A stretch of DNA of 64,000 bases from Cinnamomum chago (lineage: Eukaryota > Streptophyta > Magnoliopsida > Laurales > Lauraceae): positions 39,985,501 to 40,049,500 of the forward strand of contig CP142460.1 of assembly GCA_038049695.1 (NCBI GenBank), in the 5' to 3' direction. A program made the position numbers and the translations under genes. Every line of letters starts with the position of its first letter. Position 1 is the stretch's first letter. Below the pieces are notes generated by a model. That model had not been told where the DNA came from. It searched no databases and saw only the letters and a list, made by a program, of their open reading frames with translations. Positions 23,246-34,264 of this stretch are shown piece by piece.

Positions 23246-23596
23246 ATATCACATTCCGGAATTGCCATTCTCATCTCATCTCAACAAATCACTATTCTCT
23301 AATTTTCTTATAAAATAGGATCTTAAGAATCTCCAAAAACCAACTCTCCAATTTTGAATTGTGAATCTAAATGCAAAATTAATCATTATCTTTTACTTTC
23401 CAAATATCTAATACCTTCCGATCCCATCAAGATTTTATCCAATCAAGCAAAACAAAAAAATGGAATGAATGATAATTGTGAGCCTCAATCTATGTTGCCC
23501 ATCATGTGAGCCCCACTTCCTATTAATATCTACCACCTCTTATTCATATACGGTAAAATTATTAGCGACACTACTCTATATATGATCCTAACATAT

Positions 23597-23797
23597 ATAA
23601 AGATCTTCATAGTCCTAAAGACATTATCTTGAATCCAGTTGGATACATATAAAAGTCAGGCCCAGCACTTATGTAGAGTTCCGCGCATTAGTATAAGGAT
23701 CTTCATAGTCCTAAAGAGATTATCTTGAATCCAATTGCATACATCTAAAAGTCAAGCCCAGCTCTGTATGTAGACTTCCGTGTAGTAGCCCGTTGGC
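23597..23797. repeat. Tandem duplication, unit about 104 bp
   Basis: Two copies share GATCTTCATAGTCCTAAAGA, ATTATCTTGAATCCA and AAAAGTCA.GCCCAGC, starting at about 23600 and 23698. They lie inside putative Helitron H1. Confidence 0.85.
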
Positions 23798-23940
23798 CGT
23801 GGACTAAGTTTCACATTATTGAAATTGGTCCCACCATGAGATTAGCCACATATAAATAAATACATAATAAAATGGAATAAAATCACGCGCAGCCTCCTCA
23901 TGGGTCCTATTCAGATAATTCTATGAGGCCATGCCTTAAA

Positions 23941-24241
23941 AGATCTTGATTCTATCCTAATAACCCCACAGATTATTAAACCAATTTTTATGAATCCAAA
24001 ACAAGTCTCACTCCATAAAAATTGGCCCACTTAAATTTTTTGTAATCTAGCACCTAGACTCCTCATTTATGGGGTCCACGCTAATCCCCGTAATCTTGAT
24101 TCTTTCCTAATAACCCCACAGATTATTAAACCAATTTTTATGAATCCAAATCAAATCTCCCTCCATAAAAATTGGACCACCCAAATCTTTTATAATCTAG
24201 TACTTAGACTTCTCATTTATGGGTCCACACTAATCCCCGTA
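23941..24241. repeat. Tandem duplication, unit about 152 bp
   Basis: The copies at about 23941-24092 and 24093-24241 share CCTAATAACCCCACAGATTA, TTTATGAATCCAAA.CAA and CTAATCCCCGTAA. A shorter echo, GTGTTTTATGACCA, repeats at 24261-24274 and 24291-24304. Confidence 0.9.
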
Positions 24242-26317
24242 AAAACTTTTAATCAAAATCAAGTGTTTTATGACCACTTTACCCAAGGTAAGTGTTTTAT
24301 GACCATAAAAATATTCATGAGACCCATTTACTAATATTATATTCTACCATTTTTACGGAACATTATTCATCTATATATACTTTATTTTTATTTTATATTC
24401 TATGTTCTGTTTATTGAAAAATTGTCAGGACCACATCCCTTCTATTAACTTCTAATACATGAGTTACATATTTTCACCCCTTTACTTTTCAATTGATTTT
24501 AAATTTTAATTATTTTGCATGGATAGAAAAAAATTAAATTTTGAACTTAGCAGATCAAACTTATGGGCCTAGGCAGGGCCAACATTCCCGAAAGTTTTCT
24601 ATAGCTTAGTGTTGTTAGTTTTTTTGTTATTCCTAACCACTAGGCCAGCACTATATCATTATGGGCCCACCTAATCGGTTCAAATATTTTATCTTTCCCT
24701 TACTCCTTCCACTATCTTGTTTCATCTACAAATTTTTTTTTAATAGGTTTTTTTTTTTTTTTTTTCCTTTTTTGGCCCATGTTTAGGTTGGTGGGTCATA
24801 GTAATAAAGTTAGTCATTTTGTATAATCTTTGGGTTAGTTTGCCAGAAAAACAAAAAAAAAAACTGAATTCATCTATAAAATGGATCATTTGGAGAAGTT
24901 TATTTCTTTCCATTTTCATTTGTTTATAAGTTGTCATTTTTAATTTTTTTTTCATCATTTAAATTTGTTTAAATTGTCCAGAGATTTTATCATTTTGCTA
25001 CCTCTTACTAATTTTTCAAAATATGTATTTTCATATTTTTGATGATTCATATCGTTGTTTGCTTATCAAGAATAAAAAATGGAGAATTGCAATTGAGACT
25101 TCAGCTGACATAAAAAAAAAAAAAATACAATATGCGGTAATTTATATGTTCTGTATGTAATTAAGAAGCTTTCTTATGTTTTAATGAATGTTTTTCTTTT
25201 ATATATTTTCTATATACTCATTCAATTTACTTAATCATTAGAATATTTGCTTTTAAATTTTTAAATTTTTTATGCTCTCCATTTTTCTTTCTCTTTCTCA
25301 ATCTTATAATGTTTATTTAACATCTATGCATGGTATATGAAAGTAGGATTTTTAGTTATTCCATTGCAGAATGAAGCGTTAACATTAGACTCCTCTCCGA
25401 CTGCATCCCAGCGTATGCTACATAGTACAAATAGTTCTAGCATCGTCGCCATTGATACCATAAAGATCACGATTAGTTTGATCTCGAATATGATTTAATG
25501 TTTTGCTATTGATGATTGATTTAAATTTATATATAAGATTTTTTAATAAATTTGCCTCTTTAAAATAAGCATGCCTCCCAATTGCATTTGACAATCAATT
25601 TGTTCCTATTTATATTTAAATTTACTTTCAACTTACCTATCTCTCCGTCCAATATCCATGCCCCATTAATGGGAAGGGATAAAGGTATATGGGGATATAA
25701 AAAAGATGATGACTAATTCTGAATTTTATAAATAATTATTTTAAATAAAGTTTGTTTATGTACTTTAACTTAAATTGAGTTTTCCCACTATGAATTAAAG
25801 GCTCGTGTTGGGCGCGGGCCCTGAAGCTCTAGTATATATAAAAAGAGCTGGTCCTTCCTTGGGAGAGCGACACGTGGTGCATCCTTAAACTTTTTGCAAC
25901 GCTACATTTCGGAATTACCCTTATAATCTTTCTTACATTTCGAAATTACCCTTCTAATCTTTCCTAAAGTCCCTCAATTGAAATCTCTCCTAATTTCTCT
26001 CTAATTGCAGCATAATCTCTTTAAGATTCTACCCAAAAGAAATCTTTCCTAAAATCTCTCCACTATCTAATCTCTAAAATCTCTCAATTATCTAATCTCG
26101 GATTAGAAATCCATCTCTAATTTCTCTCTAATTGCAACATAATCTCTTTAAGATTCCATCCCAGTTCAAGCCATCACAATTCCTCCCTTTGGATGTCACT
26201 TTTCCAAATTTTCTCCCACCTATTTCATAACCCTACGTGTTCTACAAATCTAGCCCATTTCTTAACCATCCCTATTCTACAAAATCTAAACCCCACTATT
26301 TCAAACTAAACAACAAC

Positions 26318-26380
26318 AAAAAAGAAAAAGAAAAAAAAAAGAAAAGAAAAAGAAAAAAAATATTAGAAGAGGAGGAAGAA
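26318..26380. repeat. A/G-rich low-complexity tract
   Basis: Run of AAAGAAAAAG units followed by GAAGAGGAGGAAG. It yields a lysine/glutamate-rich ORF by composition only. Confidence 0.85.
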
Positions 26381-27035
26381 GAAGAGAGGGCTGACAATTT
26401 ACTTCACTTCACCGGCACTGTCACGTCCATTGCTCAAAAGAATCACATATTACTCATTGGATTATGTTCTCCTGTGTGTGTAAAATCATTAATCAGAAAG
26501 TCAATTCATTATAATTGTAGATATGATCATGGATGGGCTAGTTTACAATAAATCTCACTGGTTGTAGAGATCACTGTGTAGTCTATTCATACAAGTATTG
26601 ACTCTTGAAGGTATGACCATGGTTCATTAATCTAACCATTGATCTCATAGGCTGACCATGCAACTGTTCTCTCCTATGGTGCAATCCAAGCCCTTCAATC
26701 GAATGGATAAGAAAGGTGAGGATAATCTGTATAGCACAGGTCCGGCTGCCTACCTGTACAATTTGAGGGCCATGAGATTTATCGTATGGATCATTAATCC
26801 ATGAGCATCAACTGTGCTAAGTCTTGACACCCATAATACAATGCACATTAGACAGAAAATAAGGGCCCTTTCACAACCCAATAAGCACGATTTTCGTTAA
26901 TCTAGTTGTTGCCTTACGTAGGAGTAGGATCGACTGTGGATAACAATGCAATGAAAACTCTCTATTGAAGTCCTAAATAAAAAACTACGGATCCTAATAT
27001 TTTGTTTCAACCATCCATTTGCAATATAAATATAG

Positions 27036-27060
27036 ATATATATATATATATATATATATA
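27036..27060. repeat. (TA)n microsatellite
   Basis: Uninterrupted TA dinucleotides inside Helitron H2. Confidence 0.9.
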
Positions 27061-27222
27061 GTGGGGCCCACCTGGGGCCATGCAAAATATCTAAATGAGA
27101 CCTTGAGACTTCACAAATTTTATAGAGGTATGCATTTATCTTTCCAAGTGGGTTTTTTTTTATATGTGCAGATGTTGCCTTTATATTGGAATATATATTT
27201 TTATTTTCTTTTCGGCCCGTCC

Positions 27223-28124
27223 ACTAGTTATATATATATTAAAGCAGCAGCCTTGTTTGTGAGGAAATGACACGTGGCATTCTCTTTTGAGATTTAGCAG
27301 TGACATGTCACACTCATCTCTTCCTTACCATATCTCTTATAATTTCTTTTAAATAATATTTTTCTATACTTATAACATATATCGTTTCTAATTATATCAT
27401 ACTTCAGCTTCATCTTTATCATATCTCCTAAAATTTCTCTTAAATAATTTCTTTCTATCCTTATCACATATATCATTTCTAATCATATAATTGATGGTTC
27501 ACATAATTTTGGTCTAAAATTAGATGGATGGCCATTCAGCCCATTCCTCCAAAAGCTTTTCAAGTCAGAAAAGTTGAGACCCAATTCCATTCATCACCTC
27601 AACATCAGCTAGGTGGGGCTCACTTTAGCTAGGTGTGGGGCTCACTTCTCCAATCATCAAGGGGATACATGTGCCACGATGGAGGGCTCCGTTGGAATTA
27701 TCTTGCTTCATATGTATTTTTTGCACTCAAGCACTTGGGCGCCACCCATCTGTGTATTAAGAAGCTTGATCTAGTGCTTACATTTTGGCATGTGTGATTT
27801 CAAGCTTTACTTACCTAGTTTAATTATGTTATTTTTTTATTCTTTTACAAATGGTTATTTAATTTAGGATAACTTTTAAGTATAATTTTGTTTATATTTA
27901 TTTATTCAAATATCAATCATAGTGGGCAAGCTTGTGCTTTTCTGATTCTATTTGTGATTTTATTTATATGCGTTTCTGCAATAGCCCTCACAGATTTTTC
28001 AAAGGTATGTATCTTTCTTTCAATTGGGTTTTTTTTTTAATATGTGCAGATATTGCTTTTATATTAGAATATATATTTTTTTCCCTCTTTTTAGCCCGTG
28101 TTGGGCATGGGCCTCTCACACTAG
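27223..28124 (+). mobile_element. Putative non-autonomous Helitron H3
   Basis: Begins TTATATATATATTAAAGCAGCAGCC right after the CTAG of H2. It carries the GACACGTGGCAT motif 50 bp in and ends with hairpin AGCCCGTGTTGGGCATGGGCT-like sequence plus CTCACACTAG|T at 28124. It has 902 bp and no ORF. The hairpin (GCCC..GGGC, 28094-28112) 12 bp before CTAG is the classic Helitron 3' signature. Confidence 0.6.
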
Positions 28125-28518
28125 TGTGAATTATAGGACTGGCCATCTTCCGAGATTAAATCCATTATCATTAGCACAAAAATAATGCACAGTACATCCA
28201 TGCTCTCCACAAAACATGCACAGTACATCCCTGCAGCGTATTTGTGCCCCAAATGGACACTTATCGCCATATAGAAATAAAATTTTGAGAGGGCCATATA
28301 TAAAACAGTGCATATAATTTTCAAAACACATAGGGGCTTTATGAAAACTTAGGGGGTACAGATGTGAAAAAACTATAAAATATAGTAAAACAAGAGGGGA
28401 CTTTCTGAAATTTTGGAGGGCCATGGCCTCTGCCAGCCCCTCGTTCCGGCAGTGCTTATCGGCCACTCAAAAGAAATCAAAACAATGTGTCCTTATCATT
28501 ATATATATATATATATAT
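28125..28518. other. Intergenic, no gene seen
   Basis: Unremarkable sequence ending in a (TA)n run (28500-28518) that served as the target of the next MITE. A minus-strand ORF is open here but has no recognisable motif. Confidence 0.4.
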
Positions 28519-28896
28519 AGGGGTCAGCTCTCCTAAGCTCAAGCTTAGAATAAGGTAAGCTCAAGTGTGTGGTGGGGCCCACCTGGGGACCCAAATGGAG
28601 ATGGGGGTGGGAGGGATTTTAAGGATTCCCTTGGATCTTCCTCTCTACAAAAAATCAGCCCAGAATACGATTTATATCATCTCCATATGGGCCCAAAAGT
28701 TTAATGGTCAATGGTCCATTTAGATTGATACATAGTCGATCCAACGGTCCAATAAATTCGGATCTGACCGAAAGTTGGTGGACATGTGTAATTTAGGGAA
28801 GTCATGTGTTTGGTCCATTTAGATGGACCAAAGGTGGGCCCCACAAACATGAGCTTACGAAATTTTTTTCCTAAGCTTGAGCTTAGGAGAGCCTTG

Positions 28897-28900
<4 letters not shown>
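28519..28900. mobile_element. TIR MITE inserted in a (TA)n run
   Basis: Inverted ends: GCTCTCCTAAGCTCAAGCTTAG at 28527-28548 and its complement CTAAGCTTGAGCTTAGGAGAGC at 28871-28892, 22 bp and perfect. (TA)n lies on both sides, consistent with TA target duplication (Tc1/mariner- or PIF-type). The middle contains GTGGGGCCCACCTGGGG and no ORF. The outer limits are approximate. Confidence 0.8.

Positions 28901-28941
<41 letters not shown>
28901..28941. repeat. (TA)n microsatellite
   Basis: About 20 uninterrupted TA units to the right of the MITE. Confidence 0.95.
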
Positions 28942-28944
<3 letters not shown>

Positions 28945-29448
28945 CAGATGACAACATGTGAATTCCACATCGGACCACCTTGTGTTTGAGTCTGGATTCT
29001 CTCCCCCGGTGATATGGACATCACGGCCCACCATATCACCGAGGGACAGCCCTGCCCCACGGTGATGTGGCAGATCTTGTGTTTGAGTCTAGATCCTATC
29101 AGGTTTTGCCCCATAGTGTCTTTGATTGGTCCACTCACTGTCCGTGGGTCAAAACCCTAAGAGGATCCCAATTCCCTTGGGTTGTGTTTACCTACTGCTG
29201 AAAAACTTCAATCAGCATTTCTAGTGGTGCAACTTGGGTGGGCCAGGCTGAGCATTGGCTTAACAAATCCGACCTGAGTTACAAGTAGGTAAACCCAACT
29301 CAAATGCAGTCTGCATGAAAGGTATCATACCACATCCGAGCTGACCCGAATTGTATATTCTGTAGGTCAGTGCCAGTTGGGTTGAGTTTGGGTCGACTTA
29401 GGACTGCAATTTATATTCCATATGTATAACCGTGTGTGCCGGGGAAAT
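28942..29448. other. Intergenic, no gene seen
   Basis: Contains a short inverted repeat, CCCGGTGATATGG...CCATATCACCGAGGG (29014-29044), and repeated GTGTTTGAGTCT.GAT phrases (28983 and 29081). Nothing coding is recognised. Confidence 0.4.
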
Positions 29449-29775
29449 AGGGGTGCTCATGGACCCAAGCTGGCCCGGGCCTGACTAGGCACTGCTTGGG
29501 CCTGGCTGAGGGTCCATTTAATAGATGGGTAATCATAGGAAGCGGTAAAGGAGGAACTCAAACACAAGATCACTCGCAAAAGGTCACCTGAACAAACCAA
29601 TTGAACTACAAATGGGGACATCGCTAATTATCCTCTTTTTTTTTTTTTTCCTTATATAAAGCAAACCCGGACCAGCTACATCTGGCCCTAGCCGGGCTTG
29701 TTTAATAGTTTAGAAGTCGGGCTGGGCCTGGAAATTTCACAGCAAGCCCAGCCCAGCCCACAAATACCCATCCCA
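29449..29775. mobile_element. Degenerate hAT-like MITE
   Basis: Starts TAGGGGTGCTCATGGACC, close to the TIR of the 9784-10216 MITE, and is rich in GGGCCTGG/GCCCAGCC words. The right end (CACAAATACCCATCCC) no longer matches well and no TSD is visible. Confidence 0.5.
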
Positions 29776-30448
29776 GAGAATAGTTTGTTGGCTAAAACTA
29801 CCACAGCCGTCATAAAAAAAAAAAAAAAAGCAGCAGACTATTCCTAGGCGGAAGAATGGAAATCATTACGAGAAATAGGGCCGTGGAAGGTCTCAGGCAG
29901 TATGCATATATGCGAAGTGAAAACGAAATCCTGTATTCTGTTGAGGGCTTAAAGGATGTCCAAATCCTTGCTGTTAAATAGCGATGTTGGACAAATTTTC
30001 ATAATCGAATGAGTGTCAAATATTTGTTGGTACAATTCACAAATATTAATAAAGAGGGGCGTTTGGTCGCAGGTCCCTCGAACATAATTACCTAATTCGC
30101 TGGTTTAGGACTTGAACTGCGAACTGTTAGAATCGAATAATTCGTAGTTCGATTTGCCAGGGTTCGTGAAAAATAAACTGCCCGATTTGATTCGATTTGA
30201 TTTCGAGGCAGTTTGCAGTAAAAGATAACTGAAAAATCAAAGGCTGCCGGGTGGGGATGATGAAGTTACAGGCTTACCTAAATGCTTTTAGTTCTCAGTT
30301 ACACGTTCTCCATGGTCCTGCACATGTTTTCATTGCTGGAATCTCAATGATAAAGTGTTCGGTCACCGGCACCACTCGAAGGCGTAACGTTTTCAACTGA
30401 AAAAGAGAGCCGGACTCTAGTCGAAGAAGAAAACCATGAGAAAGGGTT
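29776..30448. other. Intergenic, no gene seen
   Basis: Contains A-runs and a GAATCGAATAATTCGTAGTTCG block (30128-30149) with an inverted, diverged echo at about 32300-32370. That hints at a decayed element spanning both, but its ends cannot be set. Confidence 0.35.
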
Positions 30449-30457
30449 GCTTCACGC

Positions 30458-31427
30458 CAAGGTTTAAAGTCTCGGTCGCGGTATCGGCCGGACTGAAAAA
30501 CCGATATCATGGTTGCTTCACGCCATGGTTTAAAGTCTCGGTCGTCGCGGTGTGAATTTTTTTTTAATCCAAAAAAATTCAAAAAAATCCAGAATATTAG
30601 AAAATGCTGGAAAACAATATTTTTTTTCATTAGTAACAACAATAAATTAAAATCTCGGTCACCTTAAGCTATGAGTCCTGTCTGTGTCGCAGTTCGCCGT
30701 CTTCTCCAGTATTTCATATAATGCAACCATTATTGATGCTCATGATCAATTTATTAGTGTAAAATATAAGAAAATAAAGATAACATAATAATTATCTATA
30801 TATTATTAATAAGCTATAAGTATTTATTATTTAGTATCATAAATACTCAACCAATTTTTTTTTTACAAGTAGAAGATTTAAAAAAAAAACAACAATTTTT
30901 TACACCCAAAATCATGTTTATAAGAGCATGAAAGTGTGTAGATCTAAGTGAATAACACAAAACCAACCCAAAAATGACATGCCAATGATCGTTTCACTCA
31001 TTTCTATGCTTTATCTAAAAATAAAAAAATAAAAAAACACATAATAGTAAAAAGAAGGAAGTTAATTTGATTTTCTCTTACTAAATAAAATGACTTCTTC
31101 AAAAAATAGTATTGGAAGTTGGAAATATATAAGAGAATGAGCTATGGAGACATGGTTGCTCTAAGGAGATGAGGGAAGAGGAGAAGAAAACGGAAAAATA
31201 GGAAAAAAATTACAAAAAATCAAGGTTTTTGAACATTACTTCATCTCAGCCGATATTTTCAAAATATCGGTCGAGATATCCCCAATATTGGCCGAGATAT
31301 TAGTAAAACCGATATTTTGACCATATCGGCCGATATTTTATCGATATTTTGCCTGACTCGTATCGCGACAAAATATCATCGCGGTATCGGCCGATATGAA
31401 CCGGTATCGAACGAGATTTTAAACCAT
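30458..31427. mobile_element. Mutator-like non-autonomous TIR element with 9-bp TSD
   Basis: Ends C(A/T)AGG/ATGG-TTTAAAGTCTCG on the left and CGAGATTTTAAACCATG on the right. Flanks are GCTTCACGC at 30449-30457 and 31428-31436, a perfect 9-bp duplication as made by Mutator-like transposases. A third GCTTCACGC at 30514-30522 precedes a second TIR start (CATGGTTTAAAGTCTCGG, from 30524), so the left end is doubled. The inside is full of CGGCCGATAT words around 31250-31410. No transposase. Confidence 0.75.
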
Positions 31428-31568
31428 GCTTCACGCTTCGCTTTTCAAACGTAATTTGACCTTTCATTTTCTCTCTTTCTTAGCTGTCATGTGTACAATA
31501 GATTATTATTATATCATAGATAGGCTAAAGTCCTATCCTAGATGAGATTACCCAACGCTTTAATAGCT

Positions 31569-31952
31569 TATATATATATATATGAGAAATATTCAAGTGA
31601 GGGATTCCCTCACCATGTGTGGTGAGGGACTCCCCTTTTTGGGAAAGTTTCAAGTACAAAAAAGCTTTTGTACTTTTTGGGAGTACACCCTTTTGTACTT
31701 GAAACTCCCCCAAAAGGAGAGTCCCTCACCACATATGGTGAGTGAATCTCTTATATATATATGAGAAATATTCAAGTGAGGGATTCCTTCACCATGTGTG
31801 GTGAAAGACTCCCCTTTTTGGAGAGGTTTCAAGTACAAAAGGGCTTTTGTACTTGAAGGGAGTACACCCTTTTGTACTTGAAACCTCCCCCAAAAGGGAG
31901 TCCCTCACCACACATGGTGAGAGAATCCCTCACTTGAATACCTTATATATAT
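31569..31952. repeat. Two tandem foldback MITEs
   Basis: Copy 1 is about 31582-31752 and copy 2 about 31769-31940. Each is nearly palindromic over its full length. In copy 2, ATTCAAGTGAGGGATTC...GAATCCCTCACTTGAAT form the outer arms, and AAGTACAAAAGGGCTTTTGTACTT is a nested hairpin. (TA)n flanks each copy. Transcribed RNA would fold into long double-stranded stems, a potential source of 21-24-nt small RNAs (inference). Confidence 0.85.
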
Positions 31953-32816
31953 ATTCATGACTTGGGTACTGGGTTTCCAATCTACACCGTTGAAAAATTA
32001 TGAAGCTATGTATAAAACATGATTGATCAAGCTGTGGGCCTCACTCCAATCGAAATTAGATTTTGGTTGCTATTAAATTGATAGCATACAATTTTAGGAG
32101 GTTTAAATCTAGCATATGTTTATGTTACCACCATTTTTAGAAGAAAGTTAGATATGAGTTAGACCTAGGAATATGCAAGTCATAACAAATCTCATTAAAT
32201 TATATATTCAAACTATTATATCGAACATGTCGAATTCGAACTACGAATTAATAGAATCGGGAAACAAACTAAATGAACCTACATCATCAAATTTTCGAAT
32301 TCAAATAAGTGTTGAATTACGAACTATGAATTCGAATGCGAATTATTCAAACTACGAACTAGGTAACTATTAACATTGTATTTTATTGCAAAAGGTCCAC
32401 TTTCTTTTTCTTAGGCAAACATCCCTTTTTCAAGTTTTAAACAATTAAAAAGTTCAGAATACCCCTCTTAATACACTCTTTGCGGTATACAAACAAAGAA
32501 GATTGATTTTGTGAAGAGATTCATTTGAAGAAAAAAAAGGGGGGAGACTCGTCAATTTCGTGAAGATGATTCGACTGCACAAATCAAAGATTGTGACAGA
32601 TAAGAGAAATAAAAGTGGGAAAATTGATTCAAAGAAGGATAAATCATCTAAAAAATCTGCACGTGGGACTGGGCGTCTCCTTCTTATTCGACCTTTGCAC
32701 TCATTCTCTTGTATTTCGCTTTTCTTCCCTCCTCATTCCCGCTCTCTTGAAGATCTGTTAGTCCTATTTTTGTTTGTTCGTCTGACTCTCTCTGTCTCTA
32801 TTTTAGATTTAATCAA

Positions 32817-32852
<36 letters not shown>

Positions 32853-33337
32853 TAAATTAGCTAGAGCTCCCTTAACTTTGTCGTTTCAGGCCTCTAGCCT
32901 ACAACATTTCCGCTTTATATGATTTTTTTAAAAAGACAGATAAAATTGTCTGAGTTTTGAAACAAACTCAGATAAATTTCTCTCAGTTTTGCTAGAGGTT
33001 TAGATAAATTTATCTTCTTTTGAAAAAAAAACTAAGATAAATTTATATATCATTTCAAAGAAACTCACATACAATTATCTGGCCTTAAAAAAGAAAGTCA
33101 CATAAATTTGATTCGAAAATTGAAAAACACTCTGAATAAGAAATAATGATAATACAACAAAAGAAAGGAGATAGAGTAGCTAAGTGAAGAAGAAAACCAC
33201 TGAAGATCACAAATTCTCTCACGCACGACTAGAACGAACCCATTAAAAAGGAGTCAATATTGACCTTGTGTGAGGCAAAGATCAGTTCAATACTTCTCCT
33301 ATGTCTTGTGCAATTCCTCTCCTATGTCTTGTGGGGC
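31953..33337. other. Intergenic, no convincing gene
   Basis: Contains a (GA)n microsatellite (32820-32848) and a half copy of the 33338-33630 MITE TIR at 32869-32900. A lysine-rich open stretch at 32560-32700 (KSKIVTDKRNKSGKIDSK) could be a lost exon, but no family is recognised and the ORF continues into low-complexity sequence. Confidence 0.4.
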
Positions 33338-33630
33338 CCCTTAACCTTGTCGTTTAAGGCCTCTAGTCCACAACATTTTGCTTTATCCGTGAGAAAGCTT
33401 GATGCATTTATATGGGCAAATCAGTCATTAAATATTATGTTAAGGAGCCTAAAAGTAGGGATAAATGTGTGACATAACTTTAGACAGCCGGTTAGAAGGG
33501 AAAATTAGTCATGCAAATGTATAATCTGGCATATTTAAAGACCTATGTCTGAAATAAGTCCAAGCACATGTACTTAGAGGCTTAATCAAGAATTTTGTAG
33601 ATTAGAGGCCTTATACGACAATGTTAAGGG
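33338..33630. mobile_element. MITE with about 30-bp TIRs
   Basis: Left end CCCTTAACCTTGTCGTTTAAGGCCTCTAG; the right end is its complement with four or so differences (TTAGAGGCCTTATACGACAATGTTAAGGG, 33602-33630). No TSD was resolved. No ORF. Confidence 0.7.
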
Positions 33631-34264
33631 ACCTTTGACTAATTTCCCCTAATAAATATGATCTTATAGATTGATAATCCGAGTAGTTGGACCCCACAGG
33701 CTTTGAGCAGGCTGGGTGTTTTTTGTTCTTGAAAACTTATTGCAAACATCCATATTGAAAAGGTGATTCCCTAGGCTGAGTTCGGGTATCCAATATCTAA
33801 ACCAGAACCCAACCCAGAATGCATGTCTGGGTCAAATTCTATGCTCAAACCCAACCCGATTTCCTCCTTTTCTCTTGCGTTGGTCTATGCAATAACTTGG
33901 CCTCACCCAAGTTTCACCCTTAGTATTTTACTTTTTTTTTTTTTTTTTTTGAGAAAGTAATTTGTTTCCACCATATTCTCCCAATAGTATCATGAGAAAA
34001 CACTATTTAAAAAAAACAAAAAACATCCTAAGTATTTTCTGAAGACAATAATTTCCTTTTCTTCGAGACAATAATTTGCTAATAACCATAATTATGACTG
34101 CATGCAGATGGGCCCCTCGTGGTTCAACCCAAGATGACATCACGAGATAGTTCCACGTCCTTTTCGCTAAGATGGCTTAGGCGACTCAGGTTCTTTATTA
34201 GGTCAACAAAATATAATTGCCATATAAGTCAACTTAAATAACATGAAGATGGCCATTTCTTAAA
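33631..34264. other. Intergenic, no gene seen
   Basis: AT-rich sequence with a T-run (33931-33949). Confidence 0.4.

Larger units (their letters stand above)
23085..25832 (+). mobile_element. Putative non-autonomous Helitron H1
   Basis: The 3' end is Helitron-like: a short GC hairpin (GGCTCGTGTTGGGCGCGGGCC, about 25799-25821) followed by CTGAAGCTCTAG|T, that is, CTAG before a T. The 5' end is set where TATTATATAATAAAAGGAAGCAG is followed by the ACACGTGGTGCATCC motif, which also opens H2 and (in variant form) H3. It has no Rep/helicase ORF. The inside is AT-rich and carries three tandem arrays. The exact 5' terminus is uncertain by tens of bases. Confidence 0.55.
25833..27222 (+). mobile_element. 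Putative non-autonomous Helitron H2
   Basis: Starts directly after the CTAG of H1 (TATATATAAAAAGAGCTGG, then GACACGTGGTGCATCC) and ends CGGCCCGTCCACTAG|T at 27222. The last 130 bp (27095-27222) align with the last 130 bp of H3 (28000-28124), sharing the GGTATG.AT.T.TCTTTC.A.GTGGG, TATGTGCAGAT.TTGC and ATATATTTTT blocks, which supports a shared 3' terminus. The terminal hairpin is shortened here. No coding region. Confidence 0.55.

Noticed and set aside
26237-26551. 104-codon Lys/Glu-rich ORF
   Set aside because: Created by an A/G-rich tract within a Helitron.
32560-32922. Lys-rich ORF that looked like a nuclear-protein exon
   Set aside because: Continues into a GA microsatellite; no splice context or recognised family.
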